A stretch of 64,000 nt of DNA from Rhizobium etli 8C-3 (GTDB lineage: Bacteria; Pseudomonadota; Alphaproteobacteria; Rhizobiales; Rhizobiaceae). The notes under the pieces were generated by a model, which had not been told where the DNA came from, did no database searches, and was given only the letters and a program-made list of their open reading frames with translations. The stretch covers positions 1,987,001 to 2,051,000 of the forward strand of contig NZ_CP017241.1 in NCBI RefSeq assembly GCF_001908375.1, given 5' to 3'. Positions 37,897 to 47,708 of the stretch are shown piece by piece (positions within the stretch are counted from its first letter, which is position 1; each line of letters starts with the position of its first letter). Both the position numbers and the translations under genes were made by a program.

Positions 37897-39090
37897 GTGA
37901 GCCTCTCGAACAACAAGAAACTGCCTGGCGAGCCGCGGTGGCTTGGGCCTTCTGCGCCCACACGCACGCCGCTCATTCCCTCGATTTCCGCGGCCCGGTG
38001 GCTTTTGATCCTGATCGTTGCTGCAGGCGTCTATTTCTTCTACGGCTTTGTCGTTCCGGTTCTGGCCGCACTCGTCATCGGTTTTGCAAGCTGGCCACTT
38101 TATCGCAGACTTCTTGGGCGCGTCGGCGGCAATACGACGATCGCAGCCACGATCGCGATCATCCTCATCGTGACCTTCCTCGTTATTCCGATCGGGCTCG
38201 CGATCACCTATACGACGGGCGAGGTGCGCGAATGGGTCGCCTGGATAATTCACGCCAACCGGCAGGGTGCCCCGACGCCACAGTGGATCCTCGCCTTGCC
38301 TTTTGCAGGGCCTTATCTCGACGATCTCTGGGTGAAATATATCGGCAGTCCCGGTTCCGTGGGTGAGGTCATTCAGGCTGTCAGCGGCGCCAATATCGGC
38401 AATATTTACCGCGCGGTCCTCGCAGCCGGCGGCGCGTCTTTCCACCTGCTTCTGACGCTGCTTTTTATGCTGATTGCACTGTTCTTCGTCTATCGCGACG
38501 GCGCGTCCTTCTCGCGTCAGATCGACATGCTTGGCGAACGGATCCTACCCAATCGCTGGGAACGGATTTCGCGCGTCGTTCCGGCAACGATCAGTTCCAC
38601 CGTGATGGGTATGACGCTGATCGCGATCGGCGAAGGCATCGTCCTCGGCGTCGCCTATTGGATCGCAGGCGTCCCATCGCCTGTGACACTCGGCGTCTTG
38701 ACGGGCATCATGGCACTGATACCCGGCGGCGCGCCGCTCTCGTTCACCTTGGTTTCGATCTATCTCGTCGCCAGCGGATCGCATGTCGCCGGGGTCGCAC
38801 TCTTCATCTGGGGCACCGTCGAACTCTTCATCGTTGACAAGACGCTGCGTCCGAAGCTTGTCGGCGGGCCGATCAAGCTTCCCTTCCTTCCGACTTTCTT
38901 CGGCCTCGTCGGCGGCGTGAAGACCATGGGCTTCCTCGGTCTCTTCATCGGCCCGGTCTTGATGGCACTGCTCGTCGCGATCTGGCGCGAATGGATGCAC
39001 GAAGTGAAGACGAACGATCAGACCGCGCTCGGCCCGGAAGTCATGATCGACGAGCAGGCGCCGCCGGTGCAGCGCGCTGCCGACGGCTGA
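37897..39090 (+). CDS. AI-2E family transporter (PerM/YdiK type)
   Basis: A 397-aa permease with about eight membrane segments. It has the family layout of two N-terminal hairpins, a periplasmic segment, and a C-terminal block with GVLTGIMALIPGGAPLSF, ELFIVDKTLRP and LPTFFGLVGGVKTMGFLGLF. Members include the AI-2 exporter TqsA and Na/H-antiport-like YdiK/PerM; the substrate is uncertain. The GTG start (VSLSNNKK) has a weak upstream AAGGAA. Its stop abuts that of the GNAT gene on the other strand. Confidence 0.88.
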   Translation: MSLSNNKKLPGEPRWLGPSAPTRTPLIPSISAARWLLILIVAAGVYFFYGFVVPVLAALVIGFASWPLYRRLLGRVGGNTTIAATIAIILIVTFLVIPIGLAITYTTGEVREWVAWIIHANRQGAPTPQWILALPFAGPYLDDLWVKYIGSPGSVGEVIQAVSGANIGNIYRAVLAAGGASFHLLLTLLFMLIALFFVYRDGASFSRQIDMLGERILPNRWERISRVVPATISSTVMGMTLIAIGEGIVLGVAYWIAGVPSPVTLGVLTGIMALIPGGAPLSFTLVSIYLVASGSHVAGVALFIWGTVELFIVDKTLRPKLVGGPIKLPFLPTFFGLVGGVKTMGFLGLFIGPVLMALLVAIWREWMHEVKTNDQTALGPEVMIDEQAPPVQRAADG

Positions 39091-39549
39091 TCATTTGAGC
39101 CGCTTTTCCATGAAGAGGCTGAGCGGATCCGGCAGATACGAGCCGAAGGGTCCGATGTCGGCATAGCCGTATTTGCGATAGAGACCGACCGCCTCCGGTT
39201 GATAGATGCCGGTCTCGAGCCGGATCGCATCAAGACCCACCGCCCGGGCATGCTCCTCCAGCCGCTCCATCAAGCGGCTCGCGATCTTCAGTCCTCTTGC
39301 CTGCGGATCGACGAACATGCGCTTGATCTCCGCCGTACCGTCTCCCGCCTCCAGGAGTGCCGCACAGCCGACGATCTCTCCTGCATTCCGCGCCACGAAG
39401 AAGCTTACCATGGACTTTTCCAGGGTCGAGAGATCGACCAGGTGATTGCTTTCGGCGGGATAAAGCGACTGCGTATAGGCATCCGAAAGCTCGAGCAGGC
39501 GGATGATTTCCTTCTGACGCGGCGATTCAAGAGCGACGGTGACGGACAT
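39091..39549 (-). CDS. GNAT family N-acetyltransferase
   Basis: A 152-aa acetyltransferase. The acetyl-CoA site is visible as EIKRMFVDPQARGLKIASRL, followed by GLDAIRLETGIYQPEAVGLYRKYGY. The N-terminal VALESPRQKEIIRLLELSDAYTQ resembles the putative acetyltransferases of the YedL/PhnO-like group. Start MSVTVALESP chosen over an upstream frame that overlaps non-conserved sequence. Substrate unknown. Confidence 0.87.
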   Translation of the reverse strand: MSVTVALESPRQKEIIRLLELSDAYTQSLYPAESNHLVDLSTLEKSMVSFFVARNAGEIVGCAALLEAGDGTAEIKRMFVDPQARGLKIASRLMERLEEHARAVGLDAIRLETGIYQPEAVGLYRKYGYADIGPFGSYLPDPLSLFMEKRLK

Positions 39550-39671
39550 GGCATTCCCCGGTTCTTCGGGCCCCACCCCGCGGCGCATGACGAAAGGTTA
39601 ATGCAGCCGCCATCTTTCGGTTGGAATTGCCCCGTTTATGACATGGATTTCAATAACCAAAGGGTTCGATT

Positions 39672-40085
39672 ATGCAAGCCATCCGCGTCGCCATGACGAT
39701 TCTCGGATGCAATGATTCAGTGGCGCAATGCAATTATGTCGCAACGATCGATAAGCACTGGGATTCGGTGGCCATGTGCGATGCCCAGTCGGAAAAGCGG
39801 CTAAAGTCCTTCACCGGTACCAACTACCCGACCGTGGTCGCCGTCTGCAAAGCACCGAAGCCCGAGATCGCACCGGACCAGCCCAAAGTCGCTGAATCTC
39901 TGTCCGCTCAGGTGCCGCCTTTTCAGGAGACTGGAAGTAAAGGCGTTGGCGCTTTCGCCATACGCATTCCCGATCAGGTTCACGCGCACTTGCCAACCGG
40001 CGAAAGCGTCAAGCACACGCTGGAGAAGCCGGTGCATTTCGTTACAGATGGCTATTCCTGGGCGGTTCAGCGATTCAAGAATTGA
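39672..40085 (+). CDS. conserved hypothetical protein, 137 aa
   Basis: No domain was recognised. The protein begins MQAIRVAMTILGCNDSVAQC and contains four cysteines in the first 60 residues (including AMCDAQSEKR and AVCKAP), then a Pro-rich middle and a C-terminal VKHTLEKPVHFVTDGYSWAV. There is no signal peptide. The three-base gap to the convergent DUF2336 gene and balanced codon use suggest a real gene, likely restricted to rhizobia. Confidence 0.65.
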   Translation: MQAIRVAMTILGCNDSVAQCNYVATIDKHWDSVAMCDAQSEKRLKSFTGTNYPTVVAVCKAPKPEIAPDQPKVAESLSAQVPPFQETGSKGVGAFAIRIPDQVHAHLPTGESVKHTLEKPVHFVTDGYSWAVQRFKN

Positions 40086-40088
40086 AAA

Positions 40089-41228
40089 CTAGGCTGCCGC
40101 GAGCGCCGTCAGCGATGCATAACTGCGGGCCGATTGGCGTTGCTCAGCGATGTGAAGCTTCTCGACCAGATCCAGCAACTCGCTAACGGCGTCGTGGGTG
40201 CCGTCGTGGTGACGGAAGCGTTCGAGCAGCCTGCCGCAAACGTTGGCAAGCATTGTGCCTGCGGTCTTCTTGGAAGCTTCGCGCCAGAGAAGCGTCGCCT
40301 CGACGAACACCGTGCTGATCTCGCGGGTGAGCCCGGCGGCCTCGTAGAGGGCGCGCACCGCATGCATGCGACCGGTGGCGAGGATCGAGCGTACGCGCCT
40401 TTCGGTGCAGCCGGTGAGATTGACGATAGCGCCGGCGAAGAATTCCACCTTGCCGGAGCAGAGGGCATGCATGAGAAATGACGGCGTCAAATGGCCACTA
40501 AGACGCAGATGTTCGACGAGATCGCCGATCTCGCACGGCCGGGCATCGCCGACAAGCGACACGACGGCCGCCTGCGTCGCCTCGCGGCTGATGCGCTGCA
40601 GACGATTGAGGCCGATCGCTGCCTGGGCCAAGGGAAAGGCGATCAATGCATTGCTGACTTGCTGCGTCAACAGCTGACGGGCATCGACCGGCAGATCGGC
40701 GCGATCAAGCAGAAGATTGCGGATATCGCAACAGTCGCCCAGCCGCTGCGCAATACGCTTTAGGGATACTGGAGCAATCGCGGCTCCCTGGTTTTCGAGA
40801 AGGCATAGGATATCCTCTTCATCGCCAACTTCCGCAAGAGCAGCTGAAACAGCACGCGAGATCGATGCACGTGCGGCGATCAGGATACGGGTGACGCTGC
40901 CGCCGCGGGCTGCAAGATCGACGAGATCGGCGTCCGAAAGAAGCGGGGAATAGGTCACCGCGTGGCAGGCGATCCCCGGCTGGTCTTCGGCGAGGGCAAG
41001 AATGAGCGCGCGCGGCGCTTCGTCGGACCAAGCAATCGCTTCGGCCAGTGCCAGGCGCACGCGCGGCGATGGATCGTCGAGCAGGAAGGTCATCGCCATT
41101 TCCGCGGCCTTGCGTTCCTCAGGAAGCATTTCGGATTGCAAATAGGCACGGCCGAGCGCACTAGCAGCGCGAGCCCTGTCTCCGGCCTTGGCAGTTTCAA
41201 CCCAGCGAAGAAAAGCGTCTACGATCAC
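40089..41228 (-). CDS. DUF2336 domain protein
   Basis: A 379-aa helical-repeat protein. The sequence is a series of HEAT-like helix pairs, for example FLLDDPSPRVRLALAEAIA and LVDLAARGGSVTRILIAAR, matching the DUF2336 family of Alphaproteobacteria. Function is unknown; related proteins are sometimes near signalling genes. The GTG start (VIVDAFLRWVETAKAG) replaces a TTG four codons upstream. No signal peptide. Confidence 0.85.
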   Translation of the reverse strand: MIVDAFLRWVETAKAGDRARAASALGRAYLQSEMLPEERKAAEMAMTFLLDDPSPRVRLALAEAIAWSDEAPRALILALAEDQPGIACHAVTYSPLLSDADLVDLAARGGSVTRILIAARASISRAVSAALAEVGDEEDILCLLENQGAAIAPVSLKRIAQRLGDCCDIRNLLLDRADLPVDARQLLTQQVSNALIAFPLAQAAIGLNRLQRISREATQAAVVSLVGDARPCEIGDLVEHLRLSGHLTPSFLMHALCSGKVEFFAGAIVNLTGCTERRVRSILATGRMHAVRALYEAAGLTREISTVFVEATLLWREASKKTAGTMLANVCGRLLERFRHHDGTHDAVSELLDLVEKLHIAEQRQSARSYASLTALAAA

Positions 41229-41320
41229 ATTGCGCCCCAACCTGCGAAGGCGATTCCTTCGCGTTCTACCCTTGGAATGAGGCTACTGAGAAATGGTTTA
41301 TGATTGGTTCACCATATTCA

Positions 41321-41953
41321 TTAACCCTTCCCGGCCGCGATCAGATCGTTCCGCACCTGCGGGCGCAGCAGCTCGAAGACGTCGCTGCCTTCGCTGTAAT
41401 CCATATACCCCATGCGTGCCACCGGCCGCGCGATCGACATATCGAGGCGCCCCTCGCGGATGATCTGCTCGTCGATATGGATGCCGACGACCTCGCCGAG
41501 GACCATGACGCTTTCAGAAGGCTTGCCCGAGAGGCTCTTTGGTTCGATCAGTTCGGTAACCTTGCATTCGAGCACCGCGAAGGCCTCGCCAACATAGGGC
41601 GCATCGACAAGTTCACCCAGCTTTGCCGTCAAGCCTGCCAGCTCGAACTCGTCGATCCCATAAGGCAGCGCGGCCGACGACAGGTTCATCTGTTCGACAA
41701 GGTTGCGGCTGACGAAATTGCAGGTGAAGACACCGGTTTCGGCTGCGTTGCGCTGGCTGTGCTTGCGGCCGCTGGAGGAAAACATCACCAGCTTCGGCCG
41801 GTCGGAAACGGCGTTGAAGAAGGAATAGGGGCCGAGGTTCAGAGAGCCGTCCCTGCCCTTCGTTCCGATCCAACCGATCGGACGCGGCGCGACGATCGCC
41901 TTGAACGGATCGTGCGACAGGCCATGGCTGTTCGTATCGGTAGGATAGAACAT
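41321..41953 (-). CDS. flavin reductase family protein (FMN-binding split barrel)
   Basis: A 210-aa protein of the flavin reductase-like/DUF447 type. Landmarks are IVAPRPIGWIGTKGRDG and LGPYSFFNAVSDRPKLVMFSSS, the FMN-contacting segments, and later GEVVGIHIDEQII. The ATG overlaps the stop of the upstream nitroreductase (TGATG), so the two are translationally coupled and may form a flavin-dependent reductase pair. The in-frame TTG/ATG seven codons upstream lies in the nitroreductase end. Confidence 0.88.
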   Translation of the reverse strand: MFYPTDTNSHGLSHDPFKAIVAPRPIGWIGTKGRDGSLNLGPYSFFNAVSDRPKLVMFSSSGRKHSQRNAAETGVFTCNFVSRNLVEQMNLSSAALPYGIDEFELAGLTAKLGELVDAPYVGEAFAVLECKVTELIEPKSLSGKPSESVMVLGEVVGIHIDEQIIREGRLDMSIARPVARMGYMDYSEGSDVFELLRPQVRNDLIAAGKG

Positions 41954-42537
41954 CAAGCCTCTCCACCAACCCAAGTGACGGTTTCCGATATTTCCGGACG
42001 GGGTCGTTCAACAACCGGAAAATTTGTCGAGCCGATATGGACGAAGCCGGCAATCCGCTCGCCCGGGTGGACGCCAAGCAGCGGATAGGCACGCTCGTCA
42101 TAGGCGAACCACTCGGTCAGCCAGTTGGCCACCCAGCCATGGGCGTTCGCCGAAAAGATAATATTGAGGCAAACAGCGCCTGCTGACATGATCTGTTCCC
42201 ATTCCGGGATCTTGGAATGCGGCCCGGCTTTGCTGACGACGGCGACGACGACCGGCGCGCGGGTGAAGCGCGTCCGCTCGACCTCGGTCATTTCCTCGGA
42301 AAGATCGGGCTTGGCTTCGAGCGCGAGCTTCAGAAGCTCCTTGCCGATATGGACGCGCTCTTCGCCGCGATAAACGATGAAGCGCCAGGGCGCGAGCTTG
42401 CCGTGGTCGGGAACGCGAGATGCCAGACGGAGGATTTCCCCGATCTCGGCCTTTTCCGGTCCGGGTTCGCACATCTGGAATGCGGGGATGGAACGGCGCA
42501 CGGCGAGGTAATCGATGAGCTTGATATCGGATTTCAT
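41953..42537 (-). CDS. nitroreductase family protein
   Basis: A 194-aa FMN-dependent reductase. It begins [16 protein letters not shown] with the RRS segment that binds FMN phosphate, followed by [21 protein letters not shown] and the C-terminal GFVHIGST of the family. Closest to the YdjA/single-domain nitroreductases. Overlaps the flavin reductase gene by one base. Likely NAD(P)H-dependent reduction of nitro or quinone compounds. Confidence 0.9.
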   Translation of the reverse strand: MKSDIKLIDYLAVRRSIPAFQMCEPGPEKAEIGEILRLASRVPDHGKLAPWRFIVYRGEERVHIGKELLKLALEAKPDLSEEMTEVERTRFTRAPVVVAVVSKAGPHSKIPEWEQIMSAGAVCLNIIFSANAHGWVANWLTEWFAYDERAYPLLGVHPGERIAGFVHIGSTNFPVVERPRPEISETVTWVGGEA

Positions 42538-42651
42538 GCGGGAGAAACTTTCATTTTCATGACAGCGGGATGGATGGGTCTTGAATTTGCCATCGCGTTG
42601 GTCTTGAAGTGGCCTCTGTGATTTCAGAAGTCAATCTTGTTCAGGAAACAC

Positions 42652-43746
42652 ATGTCCGGCATTTCGCCTTTCGCGCATATGGCTCTTGCCCTTTTTCTGG
42701 CGGCTTGGGTGCCTGTTGGCGCAAGCGCGCAGGACGCGTTTAAGGAATTCAAACAGCTCGATACAACGGCGAAAATGCCAAAGCTCAATGCTTTCATCGC
42801 CCCCGGCAACGCGCCGCAGGGAGGCGCGTTGCACGAGGTCGAGATCGAGGCGAAGCTGACGGCCGACGGCCAGCCGGTGGAAGATGGCCTTTCCTGGTAC
42901 GTGTTCAGCCCCATCGCCGGCGCTGATGGCAAGCTGCCGCTCGTGGCGAGCGCCCGCGGCGGGTCGGCGGCCTTCCAACTGGCGCCGGGCGACTATCTGG
43001 TAAACGTATCCTTCGGCCGCGCCGGTGTGACCCGGAAGGTGAACGTTCCCGAAAGCGGCAAGCTCGACAAGCAGGTGATGGTGCTCGATGCGGGCGGCTT
43101 GCTGCTCAATGCCGTGTCAGGCTCCGACGTTCGCATCCGCCCCGATCAGCTGCGCTTCTCCATCTACTCGTCGGAAGTCCGCGACGACGGCGAACGCGGA
43201 TTGGTGACGGCAGACGTCTCGCCGAACACCGTCGTCAGGCTGAATGCCGGCACCTACCACATCGTTTCCGAATATGGCGACGTCAACGCCGTCATCCGCG
43301 CCGATATCCAGGTGGAAGCGGGAGGACTCACGGAAGCAACCATTCAGCATCGTGCAGCACAGATCACCTTCAAGCTGGTTTCCGAAGCCGGAGGCGAAGC
43401 GATCGCTGATACGGCATGGTCGATCCTTACGGCTGCGGGTGATAGCGTCGGCGAAAGCGTCAGCGCTTTCCCCACGATGGTGCTGGCCGAGGGCGAATAT
43501 TCGGCCGTCGCGCGCAACAAGGACAAGATCTATCAGCGCGACTTCAAGGTCGAGGCGGGTAAGAATAGCGATGTCGAAGTGCTGATGAAGAACGAGCAGC
43601 CGCAGGAGCCGGCAAGCGCGGCAACGACGCTGCAGCAGGAACCGCAGCCATCAGCGGCCGGCGAACCTCAGAGTTCCACGCAGGCGCTGCCTTCCTATGA
43701 GCAACTGCTGCCGGGCAGCGCCACGGCGGGCGCCGATACCGATTGA
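42652..43746 (+). CDS. conserved secreted protein with repeated beta domains
   Basis: A 364-aa exported protein. Signal peptide: AHMALALFLAAWVPVGASAQ. The mature part has two or three Ig/carboxypeptidase-regulatory-like repeats, visible as pairs such as FQLAPGDYLVNVSFGRAG, VRLNAGTYHIVSEYGD and VLAEGEYSAVARNKDK, spaced about 100 residues. The last 50 residues are Gln/Pro/Ala-rich and disordered. No enzyme motif. AGGAA precedes the ATG; a TTG at 42637 would add five residues. Confidence 0.72.
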   Translation: MSGISPFAHMALALFLAAWVPVGASAQDAFKEFKQLDTTAKMPKLNAFIAPGNAPQGGALHEVEIEAKLTADGQPVEDGLSWYVFSPIAGADGKLPLVASARGGSAAFQLAPGDYLVNVSFGRAGVTRKVNVPESGKLDKQVMVLDAGGLLLNAVSGSDVRIRPDQLRFSIYSSEVRDDGERGLVTADVSPNTVVRLNAGTYHIVSEYGDVNAVIRADIQVEAGGLTEATIQHRAAQITFKLVSEAGGEAIADTAWSILTAAGDSVGESVSAFPTMVLAEGEYSAVARNKDKIYQRDFKVEAGKNSDVEVLMKNEQPQEPASAATTLQQEPQPSAAGEPQSSTQALPSYEQLLPGSATAGADTD

Positions 43747-43848
43747 ATTTTGAGATGCGTTTGCAATCCCTCCTTCGGACCAAGCTGCCGGCGCGTCTCA
43801 ATTCGAGCGCGACGGCTGCTCGCACATCACAGCTCGTTTGAAACGCAA

Positions 43849-43882
43849 AGCCCTCCGGTCCCAGGTGAAAGACCGGAGGGCT
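43849..43882. terminator. bidirectional hairpin between a secreted-protein gene and thrS
   Basis: A perfect twelve-pair stem AGCCCTCCGGTC/GACCGGAGGGCT (43849-43860 with 43871-43882) lies between convergent genes. The flanks are only weakly T-rich on both sides, so it may serve both transcripts. Confidence 0.65.
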
Positions 43883-43906
43883 ATTTCAAAGCGATGACAG
43901 CGTGAC

Positions 43907-45910
43907 TCAGGCAGCCTTCGACTTCTTGGCTTCGATTTTGCGGCGCATATCCGGAGGCGTCGCTTCCCAGGAAAGGCTCTCGATCGCCGCCTCGAGCGGC
44001 ATCGACGTCTGGTCCTGGCTGCCAAGGCGGCGGATGTTGACAGTCCGTTCCTCTGCTTCCTTCCGTCCGCACACGATGATGACGGGAACTTTCGTAATGG
44101 AATGCTCGCGGATCTTGTAGTTGATCTTCTCATTACGGAAGTCGGTCTCGACGTTGAGTCCCGCTTCCTGCAACGCTTCGGCAACTTCTGCGCCATAGCC
44201 GTCCGCTTCCGAGGTGATCGTCGCGACCACGACCTGCAGCGGCGAGACCCAGAGCGGCAGATGACCGGCGAAGTTTTCGATCAGGATCCCGAGGAAGCGT
44301 TCCATCGAGCCGCATATGGCGCGGTGGATCATCACCGGTTGCGTCTTCTCCGAATTGCTGTCGATATAGAAAGCTCCGAAGCGCTCGGGCAGGTTGAAGT
44401 CAACCTGCGTGGTGCCGCACTGCCATTCACGGCCGATCGCGTCTTTCAGCGTATATTCGAACTTCGGGCCGTAGAACGCGCCCTCGCCCGGCAGAATGCC
44501 GGTCTTGATATCGTTCGACTGCTGCTGGATCGTAGTGAGCACGTCCATCATGACGCTCTCGGCGCGATCCCACAGCTCATCCGAACCGACGCGCTTGTCC
44601 GGGCGCGTGGAGAGCTTGATGGTAATCTCGTCGAAACCGAAGTCCTTGTAGACCGAGAGGATCAGGTCGTTGATCTTCAGGCACTCGGCGGCCATCTGCT
44701 CGTCGGTGCAGAAGATGTGCGCGTCGTCCTGCGTGAAGCCGCGCACCCGCATCAGGCCGTGTAGAGCCCCTGACGGCTCATAACGATGGACCGTTCCGAA
44801 TTCCGCCAGACGGATCGGCAGTTCGCGGTAGGATTTCAGCCCGTGCTTGAAGATCTGCACGTGACCCGGGCAGTTCATCGGCTTCAGTGCGAAGACGCGG
44901 TTGTCTGCTTCCTTGTCATCCGGATGCGTCAGCGCATGCGCCGATTTCACCGCAAACATGTTCTCCTGGTACCAGCCCCAATGACCCGATGTTTCCCAAA
45001 GGGAAGCATCAAGAACCTGCGGCGCGTTGACCTCCTGATAGTCGGCAGCAAGGCGGCGGCGCATGTAGGCGACCAGCGTCTGGAAGATACGCCAGCCCTT
45101 GCCGTGCCAAAAGACAACCCCCGGTCCTTCTTCCTGGAAGTGGAACAGGTCCATCTCGCGGCCGAGACGGCGATGGTCGCGCTTTTCGGCTTCGGCGAGC
45201 ATGTTGAGATAGTTGTCGAGTTCGGACTGTTCGGCAAAGGCCGTGCCGTAGATACGCGAGAGCATCGGATTGTTGCTATCGCCGCGCCAATAGGCGCCTG
45301 CCACCTTCAACAGCTTGAAAGCCGAGCCGATCTGACCGGTCGATGCCATGTGCGGGCCGCGGCAAAGGTCGAACCAGTCGCCCTGATAGTAGATTTTCAG
45401 ATCCTGGCCTTCCGGGATCGCATCGACGAGTTCGACCTTGTACTGCTCGCCCTTGGCGGCGAACACTTCCTTGGCCTTCTCACGCGACCACACTTGTTTG
45501 GTGAAGGGGGCGTTGCGGGCGATGATCTCCTTCATCTTCTTTTCGATCTTCGGCAGATCGTCCAGCGTGAAAGGTTCGTTCTTGGCGAAGTCGTAATAGA
45601 AGCCGTTCTCGATGACCGGACCGATCGTCACCTGTGTGCCGGGCCAGAGCTCCTGCACGGATTCTGCCATGACATGTGCTGCGTCGTGCCGGATCAGTTC
45701 CAGGGCGCGCTTGTCATTGCGGGTGATGATCTCGATTTTGCCTGTCGTCACCGGGTCGGAAAGGTCGCGCACGGTGCCGTCGATCGCAATGGCGACAGCC
45801 TTCTTGGAAAGCGACTTGGAGATGGATTCGGCAACGTCGAGGCCGGTCGTGCCGGATTCGAAATTTCGTTGATTGCCATCGGGGAAAGTCAGGGAAACGG
45901 ATTGGGACAT
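43907..45910 (-). CDS. thrS: threonyl-tRNA synthetase
   Basis: A 667-aa class II aminoacyl-tRNA synthetase. An N-terminal TGS domain ([16 protein letters not shown]) precedes an editing domain with [12 protein letters not shown], and the catalytic core has [16 protein letters not shown]-like [23 protein letters not shown] split over motif 2, and the C-terminal anticodon-binding fold. Start MSQSVSLTF at 45910 follows GGAGAAT; the open frame upstream is ten codons longer. Confidence 0.96.
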   Translation of the reverse strand: MSQSVSLTFPDGNQRNFESGTTGLDVAESISKSLSKKAVAIAIDGTVRDLSDPVTTGKIEIITRNDKRALELIRHDAAHVMAESVQELWPGTQVTIGPVIENGFYYDFAKNEPFTLDDLPKIEKKMKEIIARNAPFTKQVWSREKAKEVFAAKGEQYKVELVDAIPEGQDLKIYYQGDWFDLCRGPHMASTGQIGSAFKLLKVAGAYWRGDSNNPMLSRIYGTAFAEQSELDNYLNMLAEAEKRDHRRLGREMDLFHFQEEGPGVVFWHGKGWRIFQTLVAYMRRRLAADYQEVNAPQVLDASLWETSGHWGWYQENMFAVKSAHALTHPDDKEADNRVFALKPMNCPGHVQIFKHGLKSYRELPIRLAEFGTVHRYEPSGALHGLMRVRGFTQDDAHIFCTDEQMAAECLKINDLILSVYKDFGFDEITIKLSTRPDKRVGSDELWDRAESVMMDVLTTIQQQSNDIKTGILPGEGAFYGPKFEYTLKDAIGREWQCGTTQVDFNLPERFGAFYIDSNSEKTQPVMIHRAICGSMERFLGILIENFAGHLPLWVSPLQVVVATITSEADGYGAEVAEALQEAGLNVETDFRNEKINYKIREHSITKVPVIIVCGRKEAEERTVNIRRLGSQDQTSMPLEAAIESLSWEATPPDMRRKIEAKKSKAA

Positions 45911-46033
45911 ATCGATATTCTCCTTGTCCAGTCCCGCCAACGAATGCGGGTGGTTGCAATGAAACGCTTCTTCGGCACAATCGTGCTGCCGCCTGATACC
46001 GAGATTTGGCGTGTGAGTAAAGGCAAGGCCCGC

Positions 46034-46570
46034 TCAGCCGATCATTTCGGCAAGGCCGCGCACGGTATTCCAATTTCGCAGCGTTCCGACGCCCATGCGC
46101 CCGGTCGTGAGCGCCGACAGCAGCTTCCATTCGCTGGGTTTTCCGCCGAAGTCGATCCAGAGGTCGCCGTTGGCCACCGCCAAATGCTGGTTGGCTTCGA
46201 CGTACGGCTGAAGCCTATCTAGGGCGGACTGATCGAGCGGCTTGCGCATCACGCGCACGATCACTTGGCTGCCATCGCCATCCGGAAACGGATTTGAGTT
46301 CGCCATCGTCAGCCAGTCCGCGCCCTTGCGGGCGATGATGTCGACGGGTTTTGCAAACTTTGTTTTGAAGGCAGCTTCAAACTTCGCTTCGATGTCACCG
46401 AGCGGCGCACTGTCTGCTTCAAAGACGATATTGCCGGTCGAGGCCAGCGTGCGCGGATTGTTGAAGCCGAGCGCTGCGGCGATGTCGCGTAGATCAGACA
46501 TGACGACCCGGCGCCCGGGCGCAAGAGCAATGCTGTGGAGGAGCGCAACGTAGACGGTTTTACCGTTCAT
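46034..46570 (-). CDS. DUF1697 domain protein
   Basis: A 178-aa protein of the DUF1697 family. Landmarks: YVALLHSIALAPGRRVVMSD (normally L-R-G-I/S-N-V-G-G), LRDIAAALGFNNPRTLASTG, NIVFEAD and later the R-N-W-N-T segment. No known function, but the family is widespread and often cytoplasmic. thrS follows on the same strand 120 bases downstream; yidD is 9 bases upstream. Confidence 0.88.
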   Translation of the reverse strand: MNGKTVYVALLHSIALAPGRRVVMSDLRDIAAALGFNNPRTLASTGNIVFEADSAPLGDIEAKFEAAFKTKFAKPVDIIARKGADWLTMANSNPFPDGDGSQVIVRVMRKPLDQSALDRLQPYVEANQHLAVANGDLWIDFGGKPSEWKLLSALTTGRMGVGTLRNWNTVRGLAEMIG

Positions 46571-46579
46571 GGCTTTCCG

Positions 46580-47020
46580 TCAACCTGACTTCCGTTTGAG
46601 CACATAATAGCGCCAGGGCGTCCACCAATGGAATCGTTCCTCCAGCCCTTCAGGCACGGGATCGAGACCACTCGTCCCGCCCGGCCCGCAGCGCCCGACG
46701 CGAAAGAGCGTCATCCACCCGCCTGCCCACAGGCCGTGGCGTGCGATCGCCTCGTAGCCATATTCGGAACACGTCGGAATATGCCTGCACGAGTTGCCCA
46801 CAAATCCGGATAAGGTCAGTTGATAAAGCCGGATCAACCCCATGCCGAGCAGCCGGTCCGGGGTCTTGCGAAAAGGTCCGGTATAGTTTCGACAGTATCT
46901 TGCCGCTTGTCCGGAGTACCTTCTGTCACTTCGTGAGGTTTCCGGGGCCATTGGCCGGGAGACCCGGCTTTTGGGGAGATCTTCGTCGTCATCGTGATTA
47001 AGAGAGCAAGATTCGCACAT
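46580..47020 (-). CDS. yidD: membrane protein insertion efficiency factor YidD
   Basis: A 146-aa protein whose core (RLYQLTLSGFVGNSCRHIPT, continuing CSEYGYEAIARHGLW, then GRCGPGGTSGLDPVP) is the DUF37/YidD family, which associates with the inner membrane and helps YidC-dependent insertion. E. coli YidD is about 85 residues; here an extra 50-residue Ser/Arg-rich N-terminal part precedes the core. GGAGG precedes the ATG. It is not next to rnpA/yidC but in a cluster with DUF1697 and a NifU-like gene, which is usual for rhizobia. Confidence 0.9.
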   Translation of the reverse strand: MCESCSLNHDDDEDLPKSRVSRPMAPETSRSDRRYSGQAARYCRNYTGPFRKTPDRLLGMGLIRLYQLTLSGFVGNSCRHIPTCSEYGYEAIARHGLWAGGWMTLFRVGRCGPGGTSGLDPVPEGLEERFHWWTPWRYYVLKRKSG

Positions 47021-47139
47021 GGCCTAACCTCCACGTCTTGAGGAGGAGCCTGCAGTGCCGCACGATGCCGATCTTGCCCCTTGTGGGGGTGATGTCGCGA
47101 GCTGACAGATGGGGATGTCACATAGCGGAATACTCAAGT

Positions 47140-47586
47140 TCACGCCTCGGCCATTTCTGCGCGCATGGCCTCGATTTGCCCGACGGCATCGACGACAGCG
47201 TCGAAAGTCAGCATGGTGGACGCGTGGCGAGCCTTGTAATCCTTGACCGGGCGCAGGTAGCGCATGTCCTCGAAGCGGCCGCCCGGGCCCTCTCCGTCCG
47301 CCTTCAGCATGGCGAGCATGTCTTCGCGGGCCTTGCGGAGTTCGCTGGCCGTTGCGCCGATCACGTGCCGGGCCATGATCGAGGACGATGCCTGGCCGAG
47401 TGCGCAGGCTTTGACGTCATGGGCAAAAGCGGTGACCGTATCGCCCTCCATCTTCAGCCAGATCCGCACTTTTGAACCGCAAAGTCTCGAATGCGCCTGT
47501 GCGCTTGCATCGGCATCGGCGAGGCTGCCTGTCAGCGGAATATTGCCTGCAAATTCGAGGATTTTGCTGTTATAGATGTCTTCCAT
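47140..47586 (-). CDS. NifU/IscU-like iron-sulfur cluster assembly scaffold protein
   Basis: A 148-aa NifU_N/SufU-type protein. Segments HSRLCGSKVRIWLKME and VKACALGQASSSIMARHVIG carry two of the usual cluster-binding cysteines; the third position in the helical end (RYLRPVKDYKARHASTML) lacks cysteine, as in many alphaproteobacterial members of this branch. Proposed role: cluster scaffold or zinc/iron carrier for maturation of target enzymes. It starts 307 bases from folE, transcribed in the opposite direction. Confidence 0.88.
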   Translation of the reverse strand: MEDIYNSKILEFAGNIPLTGSLADADASAQAHSRLCGSKVRIWLKMEGDTVTAFAHDVKACALGQASSSIMARHVIGATASELRKAREDMLAMLKADGEGPGGRFEDMRYLRPVKDYKARHASTMLTFDAVVDAVGQIEAMRAEMAEA

Positions 47587-47671
47587 GAGAAATTCCGCTC
47601 CAGATTGCCGCGGATCGGCCTATTTCGGCGGTCATTGTATCATAAACAAAAAACACACCGTGTCGTGCTAG

Positions 47672-47708
47672 CATACTTACATGAAGACGCCGTCTTCCTA
47701 TATGTATG
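47672..47708. promoter_or_regulatory. nested inverted repeat in the NifU-like/folE intergenic region
   Basis: A near-symmetric block centred at 47690: inner arms GAAGACG/CGTCTTC around a single C, and outer arms CATAC/GTATG six bases further out on both sides. It lies 86 bases before the NifU-like start and 185 before folE. Its symmetry suggests an operator for a dimeric regulator; none is recognised. Confidence 0.35.

Noticed and set aside
44786-46222. 478-codon open frame opposite thrS
   Set aside because: Antisense shadow of thrS with no domain content.
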